DNA of 64,000 nt from Microbacterium sp. CFH 31415 (GTDB lineage: Bacteria > Actinomycetota > Actinomycetes > Actinomycetales > Microbacteriaceae): positions 124,001 through 188,000 of the forward strand of contig NZ_JAKYXC010000006.1 of NCBI RefSeq assembly GCF_022538185.1. Direction: 5' to 3'. Shown here piece by piece: positions 57,203 to 64,000 of this stretch; within the stretch, counting starts at the first letter, position 1; every line of letters starts with the position of its first letter. The position numbers and the translations under genes are program-made. Under the pieces are notes generated by a model. That model saw only the letters and a program-made list of their open reading frames with translations, was not told where the DNA came from and searched no databases.

Positions 57203-58915
57203 ATGAGGGTGTCGTCCCCGGGTGTCGGATCGCCCGAAGAGTCCGGATCGCTGAACTACGAGGGTCGGGAGGTGCCGGTCGCGGCATCCGACACCATCGC
57301 CTCGGCGATGGTCGCCGCCGGCGAGCTCGGCAACCGCCGCGACGACCGCGGAGACCTGCGCGGCGTCTGGTGCGGCATGGGCGTATGCCATGAGTGCGCA
57401 GTCACCGCCGACCACCACGAGGGCACCCTCGCGTGCGTGACGCCCGCGCGCGCGGGCCAGGTCATCGAGACCCAGTCGGCCAAGCGCCGTGTGCCCACGG
57501 CGGCCGCAGCACCCCGGTCGGAGTCCGAACTGGCGCCGGACGTCCTCGTCATCGGCGCAGGCCCCGCCGGCCTCGCCGCAGCCCGCGACCTCGCCGCCGC
57601 CGGACTCGAAGTGGTCGTCACCGACGAGCGCAAGAAGCTCGGCGGCCAGTTCTACAAGCAGCCCGACCCCGCCTTCCCGCTCGACGAGGACCGCCTCGAC
57701 GGCCAGTTCACGGACGGCCGCCGCCTCATCGAAGCGGTCCGGCGCTCGGGCGCCCGCCTGCTCCTCGGCGCGACCGTGTGGGCAGCCTTCGACGCCGACC
57801 GGCTGCTCGCGCGCTCCGATCACGAGCGCTGGATCATCACGCCCAAGCGGGTCGTCCTGGCCACCGGCGCCTACGAGCGGGGTGTGCCGATCCCGGGGTG
57901 GACCCTCCCCGGAGTCATGACGACCGGAGCGGGGCAGACGCTGCTGCGCTCGTACCAGGTGGCGCCGGGCCGGCGGGTCCTCATCGCCGGGAACGGCCCC
58001 CTCAACATTCAGCTGGCCGCCGAGCTCGCCAAGGCCGGAGTCGACGTCGTCGGTCTCGTCGAGGCCGCCGCGTTCCTGTCGCCCGCTCGCGGCGCCGCGG
58101 CGGTCCGGATGGGTCTCAATGCCCCGGGCCTCACCCGCGACGGGGTCTTCTACCTCGCCGCACTCGCCGCCCGCCGGGTGCCGATCATGGCCGGCTCGGT
58201 CGTGGAGTCGCTCGAGGGCGACCCGCAGCGGGGCGTCCGCCGCGCCACGGTCGCGCGCCTCGACCGCGAGGGCCGCGCCACCGGCAGGCGCCGGATGTTC
58301 GACGTCGACGCCGTGTGCCTCGGCTACGGCTTCCTCCCCAGCAACGACCTCGCCCGCAGCCTCGGTGCACGGCACGAGTTCGACCCGGCGCGCGGGGCGC
58401 TGCGCACGGTGACCGATGAGACCGGACGCACGTCCGTCGAGACGGTGTGGGCGATCGGGGACTCGGCCGGCGTGCGCGGAGCGAAGTACGCCCAGGCGCA
58501 GGGCGCAGTGGCAGCCGCGGCGATCATCGCCGATCTGAGCGGGCAGGCCATCGCACCGGACCCGCGCCTCGCGCGGACGGCGCGTCGGCATCTGTCGTTC
58601 CAGCAGGGGGTCAACGCCCTTTTCGCCGCCCCCATCCTCACCGATCAGCTCGCAGAGCCGACCACGGTCGTCTGCCGGTGCGAGGGCGTCACGCACGGCG
58701 ACCTCGTCGAGGCGATGACCGACGGGGTCTCGTCGCCCGGGGCCGTCAAGCGCGTCACGCGCGCCGGGATGGGCAAGTGCCAGGGGCGCTACTGCGGGCC
58801 CGTCCTCACCGACATGGAGGCGCGGCGACGGGGCGAGCCGGTGTCGGAGCGCTCGGGCTTCGCGCCGCAGGCGCCCGTCAAGCCGGTGCCGCTGGGCGAC
58901 GTCGCCGAGGGCTGA
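57203..58915 (+). CDS. Fused 2Fe-2S/FAD amino acid dehydrogenase (HcnA-HcnB type)
   Basis: This 570-residue protein joins two subunits that are separate in many bacteria. Residues about 15-95 are a ferredoxin-like 2Fe-2S domain (WCGMGVCHECAVT and a later LACVTP). From about 110 an FAD/NAD(P) oxidoreductase follows (VLVIGAGPAGLAAARDLAAA; GGQFYKQPDP), ending in a BFD-like 2Fe-2S domain (VVCRCEGVTHGDLV, GMGKCQGRYCGPVL). This is the alpha plus gamma arrangement of D-hydroxyproline dehydrogenase, opine oxidase or hydrogen cyanide synthase. The DAO-type partner is the facing gene. GAGGAG precedes ATG 57203. Substrate remains inference. Confidence 0.85.
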   Translation: MRVSSPGVGSPEESGSLNYEGREVPVAASDTIASAMVAAGELGNRRDDRGDLRGVWCGMGVCHECAVTADHHEGTLACVTPARAGQVIETQSAKRRVPTAAAAPRSESELAPDVLVIGAGPAGLAAARDLAAAGLEVVVTDERKKLGGQFYKQPDPAFPLDEDRLDGQFTDGRRLIEAVRRSGARLLLGATVWAAFDADRLLARSDHERWIITPKRVVLATGAYERGVPIPGWTLPGVMTTGAGQTLLRSYQVAPGRRVLIAGNGPLNIQLAAELAKAGVDVVGLVEAAAFLSPARGAAAVRMGLNAPGLTRDGVFYLAALAARRVPIMAGSVVESLEGDPQRGVRRATVARLDREGRATGRRRMFDVDAVCLGYGFLPSNDLARSLGARHEFDPARGALRTVTDETGRTSVETVWAIGDSAGVRGAKYAQAQGAVAAAAIIADLSGQAIAPDPRLARTARRHLSFQQGVNALFAAPILTDQLAEPTTVVCRCEGVTHGDLVEAMTDGVSSPGAVKRVTRAGMGKCQGRYCGPVLTDMEARRRGEPVSERSGFAPQAPVKPVPLGDVAEG

Positions 58916-58924
58916 CCGACCCGA

Positions 58925-60082
58925 TCAGAAGCGGTCGGGTGCGAAAGGCGCCAGGTCACGCCCCGGATCGCGGCCGAGTACGAGATCGCTGAGCACCTTG
59001 CCCATGAGCGGCGACGCGGTGAAGCCCATATAGGGATAGAAACCGAGCCACACACCCGGATGCTTCGGCACCGCGCCGATGATCGGGCTGTGGTCGGGTG
59101 TGCCGTTGCCGATGCCGACCCACGTGCGCAGCAGCGACAGCTCGGCGATCGACGGGGCGATGCGGATCGCCATCGCGAGGTTCTTGCGCAGCGACTCGGG
59201 GTTGACGACCCATTCGCCCGCGGCGTTGCGGCGGGCCGGCCAGCCGCCGCCGATGAGAAGCGTGCCCGACTGCGCCTGCTTGAAGGTCAGCTTGCCCCCG
59301 GCGTAGTACACGAGGTGGTTCACCATCGGGTCGATCCGCTCGGTGACGCTCACCTGGACGGCGCCGCTGGAGATGGGGAGGTCGATGCCGACGAGTCGGC
59401 CGAGCGCCGGCATCCCGTCGCCGCCCGCGAGCACGACCTGACGCGCGCGCACCTCGCCGCGCGGGGTCTTGAGGATGTGGATGCCTCGTTCCTCGCGCAG
59501 GTCCTCCACCGGGGTGCGGGGCATCACCACGGTCCCGCGCTCGACGGCGCGGCGGGCGAAGGCGGGAGCGACGAGCAGGGGGTTGGCCTTGCCCTCGATC
59601 GGGCAGAGCTCGCCTCCGACGACGTCGTCGCTGATCCACGGCGCGAGCCGACGTACGTCGTCGGCCGACAGCATCCGGCTCTCGATGCCGATGCTGTTCT
59701 CGAAGGCGACCTTGCGCTCGATCGCGGGGAGCTGGCTGACATCGTCGGCGATGAGCAGGCCGCCCTTCTTGCCGACCTGCAGATCGGCGCCCAGCTCGTC
59801 GCTCAGGCCGTCCCACAGCTCGAGCGAGTCGGCGAGGAACCGCAGCGCCGGGAGCCATGCGGCCGCCCAGCCGTCGCCTTCCTCGAGGAAGGGCTCATGC
59901 TGGATCTGGCCGTGCAGACTGCCGGCGTTGCGACCGGATGCCTCGGTGTTCATGTCGTGCCGCTCGAGGAGCGCGACCGAGAGCCCTTCGCCGCTGAGAT
60001 GGTACGCGGCGGCGGTGCCGCTGGCGCCACCGCCGACGATCGCGACGTCGAAGATTTCGACGTCGCCCTTTCGATCAGTCAT
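58925..60082 (-). CDS. DAO-family FAD oxidoreductase
   Basis: This 385-residue protein of the D-amino-acid oxidase/DadA family has the FAD motif DVAIVGGGASGTAAAYHLSG, then TEASGRNAGSLHGQIQHEP. The C-terminal WVGIGNGTPDHSPIIGAVP and GFTASPLMGKVLSDL are typical. It is the class of the catalytic beta subunit that pairs with HcnA/HcnB-like proteins in D-hydroxyproline and opine oxidases. It faces the fused dehydrogenase with only 9 bp between stops and diverges from the DapA-family gene over 56 bp. Gene order suits one pathway, but the two oxidoreductases are not co-transcribed. Confidence 0.85.
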   Translation of the reverse strand: MTDRKGDVEIFDVAIVGGGASGTAAAYHLSGEGLSVALLERHDMNTEASGRNAGSLHGQIQHEPFLEEGDGWAAAWLPALRFLADSLELWDGLSDELGADLQVGKKGGLLIADDVSQLPAIERKVAFENSIGIESRMLSADDVRRLAPWISDDVVGGELCPIEGKANPLLVAPAFARRAVERGTVVMPRTPVEDLREERGIHILKTPRGEVRARQVVLAGGDGMPALGRLVGIDLPISSGAVQVSVTERIDPMVNHLVYYAGGKLTFKQAQSGTLLIGGGWPARRNAAGEWVVNPESLRKNLAMAIRIAPSIAELSLLRTWVGIGNGTPDHSPIIGAVPKHPGVWLGFYPYMGFTASPLMGKVLSDLVLGRDPGRDLAPFAPDRF

Positions 60083-60100
60083 GGTTACACCGTATCCTGA

Positions 60101-60113
60101 TGTTCACAATACG
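60101..60113. promoter_or_regulatory. TGTTC(A/G)-type motif between divergent genes
   Basis: TGTTCACAATACG lies between the DAO-family and DapA-family genes. It matches the minus-strand motif at 51578-51566 (TGTTCACTATGCG) and TGTTCGTCATGCG at 57152. It is a candidate IclR half-site shared by three promoters. Confidence 0.4.
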
Positions 60114-60138
60114 TACATGTGTGCGCAGAGAGGTCATA

Positions 60139-61071
60139 ATGGCATCCCAGTTCTCCGGTTCCTACACCGTCGCCGTCACCCCGTTCACCGATGACCTGAG
60201 TGCCGTCGATGTCGACCGTCTGAAGGCGTTCCTGGACTGGCAGCTCGAAGAGAACGTCCCCGGAATCATCATGCTGGGTACGACGGGGGAGTTCCTCTCT
60301 GTGACCCCCGAGGAGCGTCGACTCATCATCGACGAGACGGTGAAGCACATCGACGGCCGGATCCCGGTGCTCATCGGAACCGCCGATGCCTCCACCGCGA
60401 AGGCGGTCGCCCAGAGCGTAGAGGCCAAGGATCTCGGCGCCGACGGACTCATGATCATCTCGCCGTACTACTACACGCCGACCGACGACGAGATCTACCG
60501 CTACTTCGAGGCCATCGTCGGTGCGCAGGATCTGCCGATCATGCTCTACAACAACCCGGTGACCTCGAACGTCGACCTCAGCGCCGAGCTCGTCGCCCGT
60601 CTGGCGAAGGACTTCGAGACGATCTCCTACATCAAGGAGTCCTCGCAGGACATCGCCCGGGTGCGCGACGTGATCGACCTGGCCGGCGACGACATCACCG
60701 TCTACGCGGGCGAGCGGGTCGTCGACTCGTTCCTGCTCGGAGCCAAGGGGTACGTGAACCCGTACGGCAACTACATCCCCCGCGCCTCGGCCGGGATCTG
60801 GCACCTGCTCGAGGCCGGCCGCATCGACGACGCACGCCGTATCGACGGACTCATCAAGCGCTTCGACGCGATCATCGCGGCGGGCCACCCCACCTACGGT
60901 CACCAGTGCTACTCGAAGCGCCTCGCTGCCCGCGCCGGCTACCCGATGGGCACGGTCCGCCCGCCTCTCACGAGCTTCGCGCAGCTGGGCGCCGAGGGTG
61001 AGGAGCGTCTGGCGCGCATCGGTGCCGTCATCGACGAGCTCGACGGCGTCACTCGCGACCTCGGTCTCTGA
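60139..61071 (+). CDS. DapA-family lyase/aldolase
   Basis: This 310-residue TIM-barrel protein belongs to the dihydrodipicolinate synthase family. The loop GTTGEFLSVTPEERR and the Schiff-base Lys in ISYIKESSQD are present, and MLYNNPV precedes it. In catabolic clusters this family includes 1-pyrroline-4-hydroxy-2-carboxylate deaminase (the third step of hydroxyproline breakdown), sugar-acid lyases and others. Beside HcnABC-type dehydrogenases, the hydroxyproline role is a good hypothesis, but the epimerase is not in the window. AGAGAGG precedes the ATG. Confidence 0.85.
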   Translation: MASQFSGSYTVAVTPFTDDLSAVDVDRLKAFLDWQLEENVPGIIMLGTTGEFLSVTPEERRLIIDETVKHIDGRIPVLIGTADASTAKAVAQSVEAKDLGADGLMIISPYYYTPTDDEIYRYFEAIVGAQDLPIMLYNNPVTSNVDLSAELVARLAKDFETISYIKESSQDIARVRDVIDLAGDDITVYAGERVVDSFLLGAKGYVNPYGNYIPRASAGIWHLLEAGRIDDARRIDGLIKRFDAIIAAGHPTYGHQCYSKRLAARAGYPMGTVRPPLTSFAQLGAEGEERLARIGAVIDELDGVTRDLGL

Positions 61072-61225
61072 TCGTCGGCGACTTCGAACGCAATCGCCAG
61101 GACACGTAGCTGAAACACGAGCGAATGTAAATTCGATAACGAGTTAAGCTTCCCCATAGCGATCCAGACCCGCACGGTACTTTTCATGTGACAATAGCCC
61201 GCACCACCCGAAAGAGGCCGCCCCC

Positions 61226-61633
61226 ATGCCCGAGGACGCCACCACCACGCAAGATGCCGAATGGCTCACGCGCGCCGTCTACGAGATGTACGACGCGTAC
61301 CTGACCTCGGATCGTGCCCGCGCCGACAGCTACATCGCCGACGACGTCACGATCTGGGACACCGAGCACGAACCCCTCGTGCACGGGCTGTCGGGGCTCA
61401 ACGAGCTGCGTGACTCGCGCCCCGCGGGCAGTGTCGCGGCGGTCGCGGGCATCGACGTGACCGACCCGGTCGTGGACGTGTGGGGGGACGTCGCGGTCGT
61501 GCGTCACACGTTCGTCGTGCGGTTCGTCGACCCGGCCGCGGCGCCCGAGCGCGTTCGCAACACGGCGGTGTGGCAGCGGCGCGACGGCCGCTGGCTCGTC
61601 GTCCACAACCACGAAGACGTCCTTCCCGCCTGA
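61226..61633 (+). CDS. DUF3225 / AtzH-like NTF2-fold protein (paralogue)
   Basis: This 135-residue NTF2-like protein resembles the protein at 49761: YDAYLTSDRARADSYIADDV, TIWDTEHEPLVHGLSGLNEL and WLVVHNHEDVLPA. Both keep the TIWD and HEDxL positions of the DUF3225 family. It has a GAAAGAGG ribosome binding site and stands 56 bp before the peptide transporter binding protein. Having one copy at each side of the oxidase region suggests a shared substrate class. No catalytic role is proved for this branch. Confidence 0.72.
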   Translation: MPEDATTTQDAEWLTRAVYEMYDAYLTSDRARADSYIADDVTIWDTEHEPLVHGLSGLNELRDSRPAGSVAAVAGIDVTDPVVDVWGDVAVVRHTFVVRFVDPAAAPERVRNTAVWQRRDGRWLVVHNHEDVLPA

Positions 61634-61689
61634 CCCGAAGCCCATCACCGCAATACCAGAAGTCCCATCACCGAGAAAGAGGAACCACA

Positions 61690-63276
61690 GTGAAGCGCTC
61701 TGTGAAACTGGTGGGCGCGGCAGCCCTCATCGCCGCATCCGCCCTGATCGTCAGTGCATGTTCCGCTCCCGCTCAGAACGAGTCGGAGGAACCCGCTGTC
61801 GAGTCGCTCGTCATCGACAAGTCGTTCGACCTCGTGACGGCCGACCCCGCTCGCATGTACGAGACGACCGGCGGCATCGTGCTGCACGCGGTCTACGACA
61901 GCCTGCTGACCTTCGCCGACGGCAACGCGGACGAGCCGCTGCCCAGCGTCGCGTCCGAGTGGTCGGTCAACGATGACGCGACCGAGTACACGTTCACCAT
62001 CCGTGACGACATCAGCTTCTCGGACGGCACCCCGCTGACCTCGGCCGACGTCGTCTTCTCGCTCAACCGCGTGAAGAACGTGCAGGGCAACGGCTCGTTC
62101 CTGATGGCGGGCCTGACCGTCGAGGCGCCCGACGAGACGACGGTCGTCATCACGTCGGAAGAGCCGAACACCGCCGTCCCGGCGATCGTGACGAGCCCCA
62201 CGCTCGGCATCGTGAACAGCGCCCTGGTCAAGGAGAACGGCGGAACCGACGCCGAGGGCGCCGCCGACGCCGACACGGCGGAGGAGTTCCTCAACGAGAC
62301 GTCGGCCGGCAGCGGTCCCTACACGATCGAGTCGTTCGACACGACGACCGAAACGGTGCTGGTCGCCAACCCCGAGTACTGGGGCGACGGACCGGTCTAC
62401 GACCGTGTCGTGCTGCGCAACGCCACCGCCGAGGCCCAGCTCATGGACGTCCAGAGCGGAACGGCGCACGTCGCCCTCGACCTGGGCTCCGACCAGATCG
62501 CCGGGCTCGGCTCGGACGTCGTCGTCAGCACCTCGCAGTCGCCGACGATCTTCTTCATGTTCCTCAACGCCAACCCCGCGGTGTCGGAGATCACGTCGAA
62601 CCCCGACTTCCGCGAGGCGGTCAAGTACGGGCTGGACTTCGACGGCATCCTCGAGCTCGCGGGCGAGGGAGCAGAGCGCGCATACGGCATCGTCCCGTCG
62701 TCGTACCTCGGCGCCATCGGCCCCGACGGCGCCGTGGAACGTGACGTGGATCGCGCCAAGGAGGCAGCCGCGCGCGTCGGCGGCGACCTGTCGGTCGACC
62801 TCGAGTACGCCAGCGACTTCTCGAGCAACGGCCTGTCGATGCAGCCCTTCGCCGAGCGCATCGCCTCGCAGTTGGCCGAGGTCGGCATCACGGTGAACCT
62901 GAAGCCCGGTCCCATCGCCACGACGCTCGAGAGCTACCGCGCGGGCAGCGAGCAGGTCGGCCTGTGGCTGTGGAACCCGGACTACCCGGACTCGGCCGAC
63001 TACCTGGCCTTCGGCCCGGGTGAGGTCGTCGGGCTCCGCGCCGGCTGGGAGGCAGGCGCCGCGCCCGAGCTCGAAGCCGTCATGGCCGAGGTCTCGACCG
63101 AGACCGACGTCGACGCCCGCGAGGCGCTCTACCAGGAGTTCCAGCAGCTCCACAACGAAGCGGGCGTGATCATCCCGCTGTTCCAGCCGGCGGCTTCGGT
63201 CGTCGCAGCTTCGGCGATCGGGGAAGTGAAGTACGACCCGGTATTCTCGCTGGACATCGCGGCCATCGGTCGCTGA
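61690..63276 (+). CDS. Peptide/nickel-type ABC transporter substrate-binding lipoprotein
   Basis: This 528-residue family-5 solute-binding protein has a lipoprotein signal ending LIVSAC (Cys near 24). Its body begins FDLVTADPARMYETTGGIVL, with YTFTIRDDISFSDGTPLTSA and the typical SGPYTIESFD. Members bind oligopeptides, opines or other large substrates outside the membrane. The start is GTG 61690 with GAGGAA upstream. A DppB-like permease gene follows after 94 bp with a strong hairpin between, so it heads a transporter operon that runs past the window. Confidence 0.92.
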   Translation: MKRSVKLVGAAALIAASALIVSACSAPAQNESEEPAVESLVIDKSFDLVTADPARMYETTGGIVLHAVYDSLLTFADGNADEPLPSVASEWSVNDDATEYTFTIRDDISFSDGTPLTSADVVFSLNRVKNVQGNGSFLMAGLTVEAPDETTVVITSEEPNTAVPAIVTSPTLGIVNSALVKENGGTDAEGAADADTAEEFLNETSAGSGPYTIESFDTTTETVLVANPEYWGDGPVYDRVVLRNATAEAQLMDVQSGTAHVALDLGSDQIAGLGSDVVVSTSQSPTIFFMFLNANPAVSEITSNPDFREAVKYGLDFDGILELAGEGAERAYGIVPSSYLGAIGPDGAVERDVDRAKEAAARVGGDLSVDLEYASDFSSNGLSMQPFAERIASQLAEVGITVNLKPGPIATTLESYRAGSEQVGLWLWNPDYPDSADYLAFGPGEVVGLRAGWEAGAAPELEAVMAEVSTETDVDAREALYQEFQQLHNEAGVIIPLFQPAASVVAASAIGEVKYDPVFSLDIAAIGR

Positions 63277-63288
63277 TCCGACGCACAC

Positions 63289-63323
63289 GCTCCGAGGGGG
63301 GAGTTCGTCTCCCTCCTCGGAGC
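63289..63323 (+). terminator. Hairpin between binding protein and permease genes
   Basis: GCTCCGAGGGGGGAG pairs with CTCCCTCCTCGGAGC (one mismatch) around TTCGT. In ABC operons such a hairpin lets the binding protein be made in excess by stabilising the upstream mRNA or partly terminating transcription. Confidence 0.75.
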
Positions 63324-63370
63324 TCGTGCCGCCTCACCCGTCCCCCCACTGCAGAAATCCGAGGTGACCC

Positions 63371-64000
63371 GTGGCGTTGTTCATCGCCAAGCGGTTGGGC
63401 GCCGCCGTGCTCCTGGTCATCGGCACGATCCTCGTCGCGTTCCTCCTCACCGCCGTGCTCCCCGGCGACGCCGCGACTGCGCGGCTCGGCGAGCGCGCCG
63501 CTGCCGACCCCGAGCTCGTCGCCGCCATGCGCGAGCGCCTGGGCCTGGACCGCCCCCTCTACGAGCAGTTCTTCCTCTACGTCGCAGGCGTCACGCGCGG
63601 CGACCTGGGCGACTCTGTCCAGACGGCTCGCCCGGTGCTCACCGATCTGCAGCTCTTCGGCCCCGCATCAGCCGAGCTGGCTCTGGCCGCGACCCTCATC
63701 GCCGTCATCGTCGGCGGCGGGCTGGGCATCGTCGCCGCCCTGCGTGCGAACGGCCACCTCGACAACGCGCTGCGGGCCCTCAGCCTCGGCGGCGTCTCGA
63801 TCCCGATCTTCTGGTTCGCCCTCATCGCGACCGCAATCTTCTCCACCCAGCTGGGCTGGTTCCCCTCGTCGGGCCGGCTCGACGCGGGGGTGATCCCGCC
63901 CCCGCGGGTGACGGGCTTCTACACGATCGACTCGCTCCTCGCGGGCGACGTCCCGCTGTTCTTCCAGGCCGTCGAGCACCTGATCCTTCCCGCGATCGTG
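63371..64000 (+). CDS. Peptide-type ABC transporter permease, DppB-like (partial)
   Basis: The first 210 codons of a DppB/OppB-type permease are present; the gene runs off the window. The start is GTG 63371 with GAGGTG upstream. It begins LFIAKRLGAAVLLVIGTILV, the first helix of this family, with the conserved RLGLDRPLYEQFFLYVAGVT and GDLGDSVQT, then further helices (AATLIAVIVGGGLGIVAALR). No stop occurs before 64000. Further permease and ATPase genes are expected beyond. Confidence 0.92.
   Translation, partial: MALFIAKRLGAAVLLVIGTILVAFLLTAVLPGDAATARLGERAAADPELVAAMRERLGLDRPLYEQFFLYVAGVTRGDLGDSVQTARPVLTDLQLFGPASAELALAATLIAVIVGGGLGIVAALRANGHLDNALRALSLGGVSIPIFWFALIATAIFSTQLGWFPSSGRLDAGVIPPPRVTGFYTIDSLLAGDVPLFFQAVEHLILPAIV

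Overview
The window is high-GC actinobacterial chromosome, most like Microbacterium or another Microbacteriaceae. The signs are ClpC with an adjacent ArgA-type acetyltransferase, RadA, many GTG starts, GTGA/ATGA operon overlaps, a leaderless start pattern (TANNNT, six bases, start codon) and the recurrent word GAGCGGATGCCGCGG. This assignment is inference; no rRNA is present.

Layout. (1) 0.1-7.3 kb: an AbiEi/DUF559-like protein, an XRE regulator with two DUF2975-like membrane proteins, clpC, an ArgA-like GNAT and a membrane-anchored protein. (2) 7.3-8.4 kb: a gene-free, hairpin-rich stretch with TGGGGACA boxes, ending in a suspicious G14C32 homopolymer. (3) 8.1-15.2 kb: an amine-utilisation module (APC permease, glutamine-synthetase-like ligase, PuuD-type hydrolase, aldehyde dehydrogenase, SDR, FadR-type regulator). 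(4) 15.5-22.4 kb: core genes including radA, a lactate/malate-type dehydrogenase, a class II glutamine amidotransferase and an MFS exporter. (5) 22.7-33.3 kb: a two-gene operon for giant proteins of 2,284 and 1,250 residues with no recognised function. This is the strongest candidate for an undescribed system.

(6) 33.3-49.4 kb: tRNA-Ser(CGA) followed by a 15.9-kb genomic island. A 28-bp copy of the tRNA 3' end (33404-33431) recurs at 49337-49364. The integrase next to the tRNA is cut by an IS3-family element. The cargo is a polar-amino-acid ABC transporter plus catabolic enzymes: asparaginase-like protein, FAD oxidoreductase, aminotransferase, DoeA/creatinase-like M24 protein, GntR regulator, aldehyde dehydrogenase, DUF1185 protein and M20 amidohydrolase. 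(7) 49.4-64 kb: directly after the second att copy lies a frameshifted integrase remnant, so a second island is probably stacked in tandem. Its cargo is a second catabolic region: DUF3225/AtzH-like proteins, a metal-type M24 peptidase, a second amino-acid ABC transporter, a PcaR-like IclR regulator, SDRs, a fused 2Fe-2S/FAD dehydrogenase, a DAO-family oxidoreductase, a DapA-family lyase and the start of a peptide transporter.

Functional reading. Region 3 looks like gamma-glutamylation of an amine followed by oxidation and removal of the glutamyl group. Region 7 has the enzyme classes of D-hydroxyproline or opine oxidation, with candidate IclR operators in three of its intergenic regions. Region 6 resembles degradation of an N-acylated or cyclic amino acid. 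All substrates are inferred from family membership and context, not shown by the sequence.
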